Below are positions 1 through 8,525 of a stretch of DNA of 23,819 bases, one piece after another. The position numbers were made by a program, and so were the translations under genes. Where the stretch lies: positions 1 through 23,819 of the forward strand of contig NZ_JAILKR010000075.1 of NCBI RefSeq assembly GCF_024693525.1, in the 5' to 3' direction. Position 1 is the first letter of the stretch. Each line of letters begins with the position of its first letter. The notes under the pieces are model-generated. The model had not been told where the DNA came from and ran no database searches. It saw nothing but the letters and a program-made list of their open reading frames with translations. This DNA is from Selenomonas sp. (lineage in GTDB: Bacteria > Bacillota_C > Negativicutes > Selenomonadales > Selenomonadaceae).

Positions 1-213
1 GTGAAGCAAGAAATTTTTGCCGGCGTTCTCGTTGGAAAAGCAGTTTCGTTCAAGCGAAGCGCGTTTAACTGTTTTCCAACTCTTAATTAAAAGGCAAAAA
101 TTTCTTGTAGCGGGTTGTCACCGGTGGAGCGTTGGTACTGTGTCTCCCGCCGCCGGCGATTGGCTTCGAACACAAACTTGGTACTGCTACCCTGCAAACT
201 GCAATTTCTCAGT
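1..213 (+). repeat. Palindromic repeat copy A, cut by the window start
   Basis: This is the 3' two thirds of a repeat seen again at 19751-20320 and 23416-23685. The middle stem is formed by bases 7-21 and 93-107, and the inner stem surrounds the shared loop containing CAAGCGAAGCGCG. The right arm of the outer stem is at 134-151; its left partner lies before base 1. Copy A differs from BR and C in this arm (GTGTCTC in place of GGGGCCC), so the missing partner tests compensation. The right end reads CTGCAAACTGCAATTT and lies four to six bases from the stop codon of the neighbouring minus-strand gene. A TTG-initiated reading frame crosses it, but copy BR breaks that frame. Confidence 0.85.
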
Positions 214-216
214 CCT

Positions 217-2838
217 TTATTTCCGCAGATTATATTCCTGCTCGAATTTTGCTACTTCCTCCGGGTTTATGGCCCGCAGCCGTTCCCGTAATTCTTTTAA
301 CTGGGCTCTTTCCTTAGCCAGCGGTGTGATATCTTCCATAACCAAATAGAGCAAAGTCCGCATGTTCTCAACGCAAATGATGCTGGCCCGCATCCGTATC
401 CAGACAATGCGGCCATCACTGCAGCGACGGCGAATCTCCCCCTCGCAACCCGTTTTCTTATTGGCTGCTTCACTGATTAACTGCCAGAAGGTATCATGGT
501 CTTCCGCCACAATCCGGTCCATAATCTGATTGTCTGGACCATAAACCTTCTCCCGCGGATCGCCGAACAGCTTGAAATAGCCATCGTTGACACGCAGGAT
601 TTCCAGACTGCTGCCCACCAGCTCATAAAGCCCGATAGCTCCCCCTGAGCTGTTAAACAGCACCGTCAGCTGGGCCGACATGGTCATCATATCCGCCGTG
701 TCGTCAGTCCCCAAGGGCACCAGAACCGGGTCATTGCTATAGCCCTGGTCCACCAAGCCCTCATAGACATCCACCGGCACCGGCTTGGAGTAGAAAAATC
801 CCTGCACGCATTCACAGCCGATAGTCCGCAGGAAATCGGCCTGCTGCTGGGTCTCCACCCCTTCGGCAATAACCGGGATATGGAGCCACTTGGCCATACG
901 AACCACCGAGTTTAAGATATTGCCGCCACGGCCATTATCCTCTTTATCGCTGTCCGCCAAAAATTTCAGGTCAATCTTCAAAATATCTACGGGCATATCC
1001 TTGAGCATGTTAAGCGAAGAATACCCGCTGCCAAAGTCATCCATCAGGATAGGGAACCCTTTTCCCTGGAGCTGCTTGGCAATCTCGATAATCTGTTGCG
1101 GATTTTCCACATAGGCGCTTTCCGTCAGCTCCAATTCCAGATACCGCGGCGGAATCCGGTATTTCCAAATGAGATTTTCAAAGACCTGGACGATATTCGG
1201 ACTGTACAAATCAATGCGGGATACGTTGACGGAAATCGGCAGAATCGGACGGCCTTTATCCATATCTTCCCGCAAAAGCTGGCAAGCCCGCTCCCAGACG
1301 TATTTATCCAACTGATATATGAAACCATTCTGCTCAAACACCGGAATGAATTTCGCCGGAGAAATAAAGCCCAGCTGAGGATGGAGCCAACGCACCAAAG
1401 CCTCGGCACCTACCACTTTTTCACTCATGAGCTCGTATTTGGGCTGCAGATAAACCAAAAATTCTCCCCGCTGCAAGGAACCGTGCATATTGTTTACAAT
1501 AACCTGCTCGTTGACAATGCATTCCCGCATATCCTCATCGTATTCCCCGCAGAGCACCAAACCGTTATGCTGGGCACGGGAAAGCCCCATGGAGGCACGA
1601 TCCAGCATGGTCGTGATGGAAAGCTCCGGATCCCTTACCGTATACACGCCAAAATAAAATTCAATCCGATAATCCAACGCAAAGGATTCGGCCAGCATTT
1701 GCAGCGAATGAATCAGATGCTCCCGCACGTTATTTTCCGTCGGATAGCAGAGCAGGAAATTATCCGCATAAAGCCTGCCATAGGCACAGGGCTCCAAGCG
1801 GATGCTCTTTAGGAAATGCGCCACATATTTCAAAAGCTTATCGCCAATTTCCTCGCCGAACAGGTCATTGATGACCTTGAAACGGGCAATGTTGAAGCGC
1901 ATGATTTCAAACTCAGTATGGGGATTCTCATCAAGGATTTCCGCCGTACGCCGACAAAAAGCCTTCTTATTATATAATCCGGTCAAACGGTCATGACGAA
2001 GGTTGTACAAAAACGTTGCATGGGTCTGCTTCAACGGAGACAGATTCGTAATAACCGCATTGAATATTCCAACCCCCGACCGCTTGTTGAAAACATAGCG
2101 GCCACACTCCATGCACCAGATATAACTGCCATCCTGACGGCACAAACGGTATTCCACTTGATAGGTATCGGTTTTAAGCAGCTGGCGCTTGATTTCTTCC
2201 CGGCTGGGCTCCAAATCATCCCCATGGATAATCCGCTGGATTTGCCCCTCCAAACCAGCACCAAAATCCGCGCTGGAGGCATAACCTAACATCCGCCACA
2301 ACTCATCACTGTAGTAGTCAAGGGGCAGCCCTTTATCAGGACGATACTGGACATAAGCACAGTTAACATAGGAAGAAACCATATCCACGATTTCCTCCAT
2401 CGTGGATTCGTTTTCCCCACCGCGATTCAAGATCCGCGAGCTTACCACCTGATAAGTCAATTCCTGGCGCATGTCCCGCTGGAAATGCATCCCGCATATC
2501 TGCCTCCCCGCATCCGTATCGCGGTAGATTACCAATACCTGATGCATGTTGCGCATGCGCTCATTGGTCGAATAGACCACGTTAGCCCGGACGGTCAGCC
2601 CTTCCTCGGTATCACATTCTACGCATTTCAGTTTCGTAACACGACAGGAATCAATATCCTGATGCATCTTCCGCAGGAGTTGTTCTGCCTTCAGCTTTCC
2701 CGTCGCATAAGTCTCAGAATGAATACCAAAAAGAATGACATCCTCCGTAAATAATTTCTGGATGCCGACAATATTCCCAAACTCGTAGTATTCCCTCAAT
2801 ATTCTTTTCGTCAAGACGACGGTCTTGCTTTGGTCCAT
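217..2838 (-). CDS. PAS/degenerate GGDEF/EAL protein, probable c-di-GMP phosphodiesterase
   Basis: The protein (873 aa) is a cytosolic multidomain signalling protein with no membrane segment. In order: a SnoaL/NTF2-like domain (about 5-115), a PAS domain (160-275), a GGDEF domain (280-425), an EAL domain (455-700) and a second PAS domain (725-840). The GGDEF signature is replaced by YADNF near 357, so cyclase activity is unlikely. The EAL domain keeps AEALVRW, SVNVSR, LELTES, DDFGSGYSS, LKID, EGVET and QGFFYSKP, which hold the usual metal and substrate residues. From family knowledge it should hydrolyse cyclic di-GMP, with the PAS and NTF2-like domains as sensors. The ATG at 2838 is chosen because AAAGGA sits nine bases before it; the longer frame starts with TTG at 2907 without a good site. 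Confidence 0.9.
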   Translation of the reverse strand: MDQSKTVVLTKRILREYYEFGNIVGIQKLFTEDVILFGIHSETYATGKLKAEQLLRKMHQDIDSCRVTKLKCVECDTEEGLTVRANVVYSTNERMRNMHQVLVIYRDTDAGRQICGMHFQRDMRQELTYQVVSSRILNRGGENESTMEEIVDMVSSYVNCAYVQYRPDKGLPLDYYSDELWRMLGYASSADFGAGLEGQIQRIIHGDDLEPSREEIKRQLLKTDTYQVEYRLCRQDGSYIWCMECGRYVFNKRSGVGIFNAVITNLSPLKQTHATFLYNLRHDRLTGLYNKKAFCRRTAEILDENPHTEFEIMRFNIARFKVINDLFGEEIGDKLLKYVAHFLKSIRLEPCAYGRLYADNFLLCYPTENNVREHLIHSLQMLAESFALDYRIEFYFGVYTVRDPELSITTMLDRASMGLSRAQHNGLVLCGEYDEDMRECIVNEQVIVNNMHGSLQRGEFLVYLQPKYELMSEKVVGAEALVRWLHPQLGFISPAKFIPVFEQNGFIYQLDKYVWERACQLLREDMDKGRPILPISVNVSRIDLYSPNIVQVFENLIWKYRIPPRYLELELTESAYVENPQQIIEIAKQLQGKGFPILMDDFGSGYSSLNMLKDMPVDILKIDLKFLADSDKEDNGRGGNILNSVVRMAKWLHIPVIAEGVETQQQADFLRTIGCECVQGFFYSKPVPVDVYEGLVDQGYSNDPVLVPLGTDDTADMMTMSAQLTVLFNSSGGAIGLYELVGSSLEILRVNDGYFKLFGDPREKVYGPDNQIMDRIVAEDHDTFWQLISEAANKKTGCEGEIRRRCSDGRIVWIRMRASIICVENMRTLLYLVMEDITPLAKERAQLKELRERLRAINPEEVAKFEQEYNLRK

Positions 2839-2909
2839 CAACATGCGTCCTTTCGGTGGTTTGAACAGCTGAATCCGCCAGGATAACCAACTGCTATCAA
2901 TTAACAATA

Positions 2910-2918
2910 ATTATAGCA
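2910..2918 (-). promoter_or_regulatory. Extended -10 promoter for the GGDEF/EAL gene
   Basis: On the minus strand the sequence reads TGCTATAAT, a perfect TATAAT with the TGn extension. The -35 region is poor; TTAACA occurs 19 bases upstream. It lies about 70 bases before the chosen start codon. Confidence 0.5.
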
Positions 2919-3011
2919 TAATTCTTTTAAAAAATGTTAATAAATGTTACAAAAGTAGATTAATTAATACATCTTCATGGGAATACGCCCAAGCCATTTT
3001 CCTGCGGACAA

Positions 3012-3044
3012 GAAAAAAGCCCTTCCGATTTATCCGGAAAGGCT
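3012..3044 (-). terminator. Rho-independent terminator after the 3D-domain gene
   Basis: On the minus strand a GC-rich hairpin (GCCTTTCCG, loop, CGGAAGGGC) is followed by TTTTTT. It starts about 18 bases after the stop codon at 3062. Confidence 0.85.
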
Positions 3045-3061
3045 TCAATTTGAATTGACAA

Positions 3062-3880
3062 TCAGTCTAACACATAGACCTGTACGTCGCGGCGACCAAA
3101 GTTCATGCACTCACTATAAGTTTCCATGCAAAGGTCGATGCGCTCGCCACGGATTGCGCCGCCCGTATCAGCGGCAATGGCAATACCATAACCGGGGATA
3201 TACACGCGGGAACCCAACGGAATCACCCGCGGGTCTACGGCAACGACACCGCGCGTAGCAGGAATCCCCATGGCCGTAAGGCCTTCCGGGCTGCCATCCG
3301 TCGGCAGGTACGCCGTTGCTTCCATCGTATAGACAGCGCGATAGCTCGTGGAGCCGCTCTCCGTCTGTACCTTTGGTTTCATCATCTCTTCACGCTTCAG
3401 AGCCAATGCCTGAAGTTTAGCGGCATTGTCTTTAACAACTATGTCTAAGTTCTCCTCAATTTTCGTATCCAGCCCCGGAGCCGCATCAACGTCTTCCAGG
3501 TTGTAGCCCAACTCGATCAGGGCGTCTCCTACGGTCTGCTTACTGGTCATAACTTCCTTTTTCTGACCTTCGTACGATACAGTTACCGGAACCGCGCGAT
3601 AAACTGTGATTTTCGTATTTCTATCATTGATTTTTTCCATATGGAATTCATCATTGGCGCTAAGTTTCACGCCAGCCCGGGAAAGGATGTAGTCCGGGCT
3701 CGTATGGGTAGTATTGGTAGTAATGGTACGTCCATCGACTTCGATGGATACCTGGTGAATATTCGTAGGAATCGTATTGCGGGTAAAACCCGTTGTCATC
3801 ATCATCATGGCTGCCAGCATCAAGCAAAGCACCATTTTCTTTTCTTTTTTGTTGAACGTAATAAGTTTCGTAAAACTCAT
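3062..3880 (-). CDS. YabE-like secreted 3D-domain protein, probable cell-wall hydrolase
   Basis: The protein (272 aa) has a basic N-terminus and a hydrophobic segment (17-32) that acts as a signal peptide or membrane anchor. Two DUF348-type repeats follow (about 45-90 and 98-150), then a short charged linker and a C-terminal 3D domain (185-272). The 3D domain is named for three aspartates; candidates here are D216, D238 in DTGGAIRG and D249 in ERIDL. The fold is shared with MltA-type lytic transglycosylases and with the RpfB/YabE group, so a role in peptidoglycan cleavage outside the membrane is likely. It is shorter than B. subtilis YabE and has no G5 domain that I can see. AAAGGGGG precedes the ATG. 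It follows tatD, as yabE follows yabD in Bacillus. Confidence 0.88.
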   Translation of the reverse strand: MSFTKLITFNKKEKKMVLCLMLAAMMMMTTGFTRNTIPTNIHQVSIEVDGRTITTNTTHTSPDYILSRAGVKLSANDEFHMEKINDRNTKITVYRAVPVTVSYEGQKKEVMTSKQTVGDALIELGYNLEDVDAAPGLDTKIEENLDIVVKDNAAKLQALALKREEMMKPKVQTESGSTSYRAVYTMEATAYLPTDGSPEGLTAMGIPATRGVVAVDPRVIPLGSRVYIPGYGIAIAADTGGAIRGERIDLCMETYSECMNFGRRDVQVYVLD

Positions 3881-3919
3881 TGAAAGCCCCCTTTAAATTT
3901 CGCGTGAAGAACTTCAAGA

Positions 3920-3949
3920 AGTATACCATGTGGCAAACTTACTTGTCAA
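3920..3949 (-). promoter_or_regulatory. Sigma-A-type promoter of the yabE-like gene
   Basis: The minus strand shows TTGACA (3944-3949), an 18-base spacer and TATACT (3920-3925), about 40 bases before the start codon. The match is strong enough to treat this gene as its own transcription unit. Confidence 0.8.
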
Positions 3950-4006
3950 ATTCAACGTATCCATTCTCCCACTTTACGCTGAAAACAAGCTGAAAAATGG
4001 GAATAG

Positions 4007-4049
4007 AAAAGTGGTGGAGGCCTCTTTCGTGAGGTCGTCCACCACTTTT
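4007..4049 (-). terminator. Hairpin terminator after tatD
   Basis: A perfect 12-bp stem (4007-4018 with 4038-4049) ends in AAAA/TTTT, with a second small stem in its loop. It begins 25 bases after the tatD stop. The stem is symmetric, so it may also stop transcription from the other strand. Confidence 0.7.
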
Positions 4050-4074
4050 GCTAAAAAATCATGATTTTTAGGGT

Positions 4075-4848
4075 TTAAAGCCCGTATAATTCCTCCGCAT
4101 TCTGTGAGGTTTGTTTTGCCACAATTTCCATTGAAATCCCCTTGATTTCGGCTACTTTCTCAGCCACAAACCGGACATAAGCCGGCTCGTTTTGCTTGCC
4201 CCGCATGGGAACCGGAGCCATATAGGGAGCATCCGTCTCCACCAGCAGGCGCTCTAACGGGAATTTCTGCACGATTTCCGGCAGCTTGGCGGCGTTCTTG
4301 AAGGTCAGCGGCCCATCCACTCCGATGTACCAGCCCATCTTCAAAAGCTCCTGCGCCATTTCCCAGCTTCCCGAAAAACAGTGCATAACACCACGAATAC
4401 CCTTTCCTTCCCGTTTGAGGATGGCCAGAGTATCTCCATGAGCATCCCGGTCATGGACACAGACCGGCAGATGCAGCTGACGAGCCAAATCCAGCTGATG
4501 AATAAACACCTGCTGCTGCAACTGGCGTTTCTCCTGGTCCTTTTCCCAGTAATAATCCAAGCCGATTTCCCCAATAGCCACCACCCGTGGCTGCTGGGAC
4601 CAGGCCGCCAACCTCTCATCTTCCCGGCTAGTCAGCAGAAAGGCTTCCTCGGGATGGATGCCGACACCGGCATAAACGCCCTCATAAGCCGCTGCCAATT
4701 CCACCGCCTTGGCGGAAGACTCCAGCGTATCCCCCATATTGATGATACGGGTTACGCCGTTTTTTCTGGCCCGCTCAATTGCCTCCTGCTCATGGCCGGA
4801 AAATTTCGCATCGTTTAGATGGGTATGGGTATCCACCAGCTCCATCAT
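4075..4848 (-). CDS. tatD: TatD-family metal-dependent hydrolase (YabD type)
   Basis: The protein (257 aa, normal family length) is a TIM-barrel amidohydrolase. The metal ligands are visible: H8 and H10 in DTHTH, E94 in GEIGLDYYW, H132 in VHDRDAHGDT, H156 in GVMHCFSGS and D206 in VETDAPYM. Members are cytosolic DNases or deoxyribonucleases, often linked with DNA repair; the natural substrate of the Bacillus YabD branch is less clear. The start codon overlaps the metG stop as ATGA, so the two are translationally coupled. A second in-frame ATG follows at once (4845) and could be used instead. A terminator hairpin closes the unit. Confidence 0.95.
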   Translation of the reverse strand: MMELVDTHTHLNDAKFSGHEQEAIERARKNGVTRIINMGDTLESSAKAVELAAAYEGVYAGVGIHPEEAFLLTSREDERLAAWSQQPRVVAIGEIGLDYYWEKDQEKRQLQQQVFIHQLDLARQLHLPVCVHDRDAHGDTLAILKREGKGIRGVMHCFSGSWEMAQELLKMGWYIGVDGPLTFKNAAKLPEIVQKFPLERLLVETDAPYMAPVPMRGKQNEPAYVRFVAEKVAEIKGISMEIVAKQTSQNAEELYGL

Positions 4849-6779
4849 TTTACGACAGCTCCTACCGGCATATCCACGGACAGGACTTTCAAGTCATCCC
4901 CAGCCGATGCCGCCAGAATCATACCATGGGAAACAACGCCACGGATTTTCGCTGGCTTGAGGTTTACTACCATGACGACATTTTTACCGATGAGGTCCGC
5001 TGGTGCGTAGTGTTTGGCAATGCCCGATACCAGTTCGCGCTGTTCTAAGCCCAAATCCACCTTGAGTTTCAACAGCTTTTCCGTTTCTGGAACCGGCTCC
5101 GCTGCCAAGACCTTGACCACCCGCAGCTGCACCTTGCTGAATTCATCAAAGGTGACTTCGCCGTTATCGGCTTTCTTTTCTGCCTTCTTCTCTTTTTTCT
5201 GCTTTGGCTGTTTGGCCGGTTTCGGCTGTTCCTCTTTCTCCACTTCAATGCGCGGGAAGAGCTGCTCCGGCGTACCGACCTTGAGGTCAGCCGGCGTGCC
5301 GCCCCACTGGCGGATATCGTCAAGCTGTACCGTTGCAAAAGCCTGCGGCAGGTTGAGCTGCTGCCAGATGCGCCCAGCGGTAACCGGCATAAAGGGCTCA
5401 ATCAGCACGCTGATATGGCGCAGGGATTCCGCCAGGTTATACATGACGTTAGCCAGTTCCTGTTTCTTCGTTTCATCCTTAGCCAGAGCCCAGGGGGCCG
5501 TTTCGTCAATATACTTGTTGGCCCGGCTGATGAAGGCCCAAACCTTCTTGATGGTAAGGGACAATTCCATCTTCTGCATGTTCTCATCAAAGAACTTAAC
5601 CGTTTCTGCAGCATCAGCCTTCAGGGATTTATCGATTTCACTCTCTCCCTGGGGTGCCAGTACCACACCATCCTGGAACTTGCCGATCATGTTAAGGGTA
5701 CGGTGCAGCAGATTGCCCAAGTCATTGGCCAAATCGCTGTTAATACGCTGGATAAGGGCATCCCGGGAGAAGTTGCCATCCTGTCCTAGATTGATTTCCC
5801 GGAGCAGGAAGTAACGGATCGCATCGGCGCCGAACTCATCGATAAGGCCAATCGGGTCAACTACGTTGCCCTTAGATTTGGACATCTTGTCGCCATCGAC
5901 AATCAGCCAGCCGTGGCCATAAACCTTCTTCGGCAGTGGCAGATCCAGTGCCATCAGGATGCACGGCCAAATAATGGTGTGGAAACGGACGATTTCCTTG
6001 CCCACCAGGTGCAGGTCTGCTGGCCAGAATTTGTTGAACTTCTCCGGATCATCGAGGAAGCCGATTGGCGTAAGATAGTTCGTCAGCGCATCGAACCAAA
6101 CATAGATAACATGTTTTTCATCGATGGGAACCGGAATACCCCAATCAAAGGAGGTACGCGAAATGCAGAGGTCCTCCAATCCCTGTTTGATGAAATTGAT
6201 CATCTCATTGCGGCGGGAAGCCGGCTGGATGAAATCCGGATTCTTCTCGATGTAATCCAGGATTTTATCCTGGTAGTTGCTCATCTTGAAGAAATAAGCT
6301 TCTTCAGCTACTTCCTGAACCGGGCGATGGCAGTCCGGGCAGCAGCCGTTTTCATCCAGCTGGTGCTCCGTCCAGTAGCTCTCGCAAGGCGTGCAGTAAA
6401 GGCCCTTATAAGAGCCTTTGTAGATATCTCCCTTGGCATAGATACGGCGGAAGATTTCCTGAACCACTTTCTCATGACGTTTCTCGGTCGTGCGGATGAA
6501 ATCATCGTTGCTGATGTTCAAGAGTTTCCAGAGATTCTGGAAACCGGCAACGATTTTATTCGTGTACTCGATGGGCTTGATTCCCTGCTCTTCGGCCTTC
6601 TCCTGGATTTTCTGACCATGTTCGTCCGAACCAGTCAGAAAGAACACATCGTCACCGGCCAAACGATGAAAACGAGCAATGGAATCTGCAATCGTCGTGC
6701 AGTATGCATGACCGATGTGCAGCTTAGCACTCGGATAATAAATCGGTGTCGTAATGTAAAATGGTTTTTTCTCTGTCAT
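4845..6779 (-). CDS. metG: Methionyl-tRNA synthetase
   Basis: The enzyme (644 aa) joins methionine to its tRNA in the cytosol. Visible features are the HIGH motif (21-24), a zinc knuckle with C129, C132, C147 and C150, the KMSKS loop (298-302) and a C-terminal EMAP/Trbp111-type tRNA-binding OB domain (about 535-644). A lysine-rich linker with KQPKQKKEKK separates the two parts. The layout matches the Bacillus MetS type. AAGGAGG lies ten bases before the ATG. It is followed by tatD with a four-base overlap. The promoter carries a hairpin over its -35 box that is repeated before the thioesterase gene. Confidence 0.97.
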   Translation of the reverse strand: MTEKKPFYITTPIYYPSAKLHIGHAYCTTIADSIARFHRLAGDDVFFLTGSDEHGQKIQEKAEEQGIKPIEYTNKIVAGFQNLWKLLNISNDDFIRTTEKRHEKVVQEIFRRIYAKGDIYKGSYKGLYCTPCESYWTEHQLDENGCCPDCHRPVQEVAEEAYFFKMSNYQDKILDYIEKNPDFIQPASRRNEMINFIKQGLEDLCISRTSFDWGIPVPIDEKHVIYVWFDALTNYLTPIGFLDDPEKFNKFWPADLHLVGKEIVRFHTIIWPCILMALDLPLPKKVYGHGWLIVDGDKMSKSKGNVVDPIGLIDEFGADAIRYFLLREINLGQDGNFSRDALIQRINSDLANDLGNLLHRTLNMIGKFQDGVVLAPQGESEIDKSLKADAAETVKFFDENMQKMELSLTIKKVWAFISRANKYIDETAPWALAKDETKKQELANVMYNLAESLRHISVLIEPFMPVTAGRIWQQLNLPQAFATVQLDDIRQWGGTPADLKVGTPEQLFPRIEVEKEEQPKPAKQPKQKKEKKAEKKADNGEVTFDEFSKVQLRVVKVLAAEPVPETEKLLKLKVDLGLEQRELVSGIAKHYAPADLIGKNVVMVVNLKPAKIRGVVSHGMILAASAGDDLKVLSVDMPVGAVVK

Positions 6780-6838
6780 GGAAAATGATCCTCCTTATAA
6801 TAACCCGCTAATGATTCGGGTTTTCGTCTATCTTTTCT

Positions 6839-6879
6839 ATTATAACGCCATTGCGGCCATTTTGCCAAAGGCAAAATGG
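6839..6879 (-). promoter_or_regulatory. metG promoter with hairpin over the -35 box
   Basis: On the minus strand TTGGCA (6863-6868) and TATAAT (6839-6844) are separated by 18 bases. The -35 box is inside a 10-bp stem with a TTT loop (6857-6879: CCATTTTGCC/GGCAAAATGG). The same arrangement, including the spacer segment CAATGGCGT, occurs at 19589-19627. The hairpin may be an operator; here it could also end rsmI transcription, although no T run follows it. Confidence 0.65.
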
Positions 6880-6915
6880 TCCGGTCAGCTATCTGGGCAA
6901 AATCCCTGTTACCGC

Positions 6916-7776
6916 TTATTCGGCGTCCTCAGCCAGCAGCGCCTGATAGACGTCCCGCCGGCTGAGGCCCAACTTCTTGGCTGTTTCCCGCATGGCCGAC
7001 TTCTTATCCAAACCGTCAGCCATCAACTGCTGACAAAGGCGAACTGGGTCCTTGGGCAGTGTATCTTCTTCCACTGGGCACGACTCCTCGCTGGCACCTT
7101 CCACCAAAATGACATATTCACCCCGCGGGTCATTTTCCTGATAATAGGCCAACAACTCCTGCAGGCTGCCCCGGCGAAATTCCTCGAATTTCTTCGTAAG
7201 CTCACGGCCCAATACCGCCCGGCGGTTCCCCAATCCAACCTCAAGCTGCTTGAGGGTTGCCTTTAGATGATGGGGAGCCTCATAAAAAATCAAGGTTCCC
7301 TCATAGCCCTTGACCCGTGCCAGGGTTTCCTGCTGTTTTTTCGCCGTCTTGGGCAAAAAGCCCACAAAGGTGAACAGCGTCGTATCAAGGCCTGAACAAA
7401 TCAGTGCCGAAAGGCCGGCGTTGCACCCTGGCAGCGGTGACACACGGATTCCCGCCGCAATCGCCAATTCCGCTAAATGGCTGCCGGGGTCGCAAATCCC
7501 CGGCAGCCCTGCATCGCTGACACAGACCAGGTCATGGCCCTGCTGCAGGTATTCGATAAGTTCCGGCCCCTTGGTAAATTTATTGTGTTCGTGATAGCTG
7601 GTCAGCTTCGTATGAATGTCAAAATGCGTCAACAGCTGCCGCGTATGTCGGGTATCCTCGGCCGCAATCAAGTCCACTTCCCCGAGCATCCGCACAGCGC
7701 GATAGGTCATATCTTCCAGATTGCCGATTGGGGTTGCACACAAATACAGCGTGCCCTTCTTCTCTTCCGTTGTCAT
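6916..7776 (-). CDS. rsmI: 16S rRNA (cytidine-2'-O-)-methyltransferase RsmI
   Basis: The protein (286 aa) is a SAM-dependent tetrapyrrole-methylase-fold enzyme that methylates the ribose of C1402 in 16S rRNA. Family motifs are present: ATPIGNLEDMTYRA near the N-terminus, EDTRHTRQLL, VSDAGLPGICDPG and VGFLPK. The usual LPGPSA or LPGPCA loop reads LPGCNA here, losing the second proline. The C-terminal 60 residues form the helical RsmI tail. The start codon overlaps the trmN6 stop as ATGA. The neighbour pair trmN6-rsmI (yabB-yabC) is conserved in Bacillus, where the small gene yazA lies between them; here it is absent. Confidence 0.95.
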   Translation of the reverse strand: MTTEEKKGTLYLCATPIGNLEDMTYRAVRMLGEVDLIAAEDTRHTRQLLTHFDIHTKLTSYHEHNKFTKGPELIEYLQQGHDLVCVSDAGLPGICDPGSHLAELAIAAGIRVSPLPGCNAGLSALICSGLDTTLFTFVGFLPKTAKKQQETLARVKGYEGTLIFYEAPHHLKATLKQLEVGLGNRRAVLGRELTKKFEEFRRGSLQELLAYYQENDPRGEYVILVEGASEESCPVEEDTLPKDPVRLCQQLMADGLDKKSAMRETAKKLGLSRRDVYQALLAEDAE

Positions 7777-8525
7777 TTATTCCCTTCCTCCATGCCGTAA
7801 ATCTGCAGGATTTCTGCGGTATAACTACCATCTTCCTGATGGACAATGAGGGGCGGCAGTACCTTGAGGCCCCCGGGGGCAGCCCCCACCACCGCTTCAA
7901 TCAGCATCATATTGGGGGCCTTGCCAGCTTTAGGCTGAACCATCTGCAACCGCTTGGGTTCCATCTGATGCTCGTGGAGGCTCACGATAATTTCCCCCAG
8001 CCGTTCCGGCAGATGAACCATGGCAAACCGGCCACCAAAGCGCAAGGCAAAACGTGCCGCCCGTACCACGTCATCCAGCGTCGCCGTAAACTCATGGCGG
8101 GCTCTAGCCACCCCTGACATTTGATTGACCTGGCCGTGGGCCACAGGCCGATAGGGGGGATTAGCCACCACCGCATCAAAAGACTCCGGGGCATAAAGCT
8201 CCCGGATTTGACGATAATCTCCAACTTTTACAAAAATCTTGTCGTCCAGTTCATTCATCCAAACGTTGCGGGCCGCCACATCCGCCATGACTTCGTTTAG
8301 TTCAATGGCATCTACCCGGGCTACCTCATCGGCAATCAGCAAGGGAATCACCCCTGTCCCTGTTCCCAAATCCAAGACCCGCTGCCGGCTTTTCCACGAT
8401 AAAAAGTGGGCGAGCAGCACCGCATCCAGAGAAAAGCAGAATTCCTGCGTATTCTGGATGATGTGCCGCCCGCTCCTCATCAAATCGTCAAGCCGTTCAT
8501 TTTCTTTCAGACTGACGTCTCTCAT
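7773..8525 (-). CDS. trmN6: tRNA1(Val) adenine-N6 methyltransferase family (TrmN6/YabB)
   Basis: The protein (250 aa) is a class I SAM-dependent methyltransferase. Motif I is VLDLGTGTGVIPLL, the acidic ribose-binding residue is in AIELN, and NPPY marks an N6-adenine methyltransferase. The family methylates A37 of tRNA-Val in Escherichia coli; the Bacillus YabB protein is the equivalent. Both ends overlap neighbours by four bases (ATGA with ricT upstream and with rsmI downstream), showing tight operon structure. Confidence 0.92.
   Translation of the reverse strand: MRDVSLKENERLDDLMRSGRHIIQNTQEFCFSLDAVLLAHFLSWKSRQRVLDLGTGTGVIPLLIADEVARVDAIELNEVMADVAARNVWMNELDDKIFVKVGDYRQIRELYAPESFDAVVANPPYRPVAHGQVNQMSGVARARHEFTATLDDVVRAARFALRFGGRFAMVHLPERLGEIIVSLHEHQMEPKRLQMVQPKAGKAPNMMLIEAVVGAAPGGLKVLPPLIVHQEDGSYTAEILQIYGMEEGNK

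Noticed and set aside
17..349. Plus-strand reading frame beginning MPAFSLEKQF, also seen in copy C
   Set aside because: It starts with TTG, has no ribosome site, overlaps the phosphodiesterase gene and is interrupted in copy BR. It is the palindromic repeat read as protein.
4052..4070. AT-rich palindrome with TAAAAATCATGATTTTTA after tatD
   Set aside because: It has no loop and no GC pairs in a useful stem, and the strong hairpin next to it already explains termination.
5014..5814. Long plus-strand frame opposite metG (266 aa)
   Set aside because: It lies wholly inside the well-supported metG gene on the other strand and its product has no recognisable motif.
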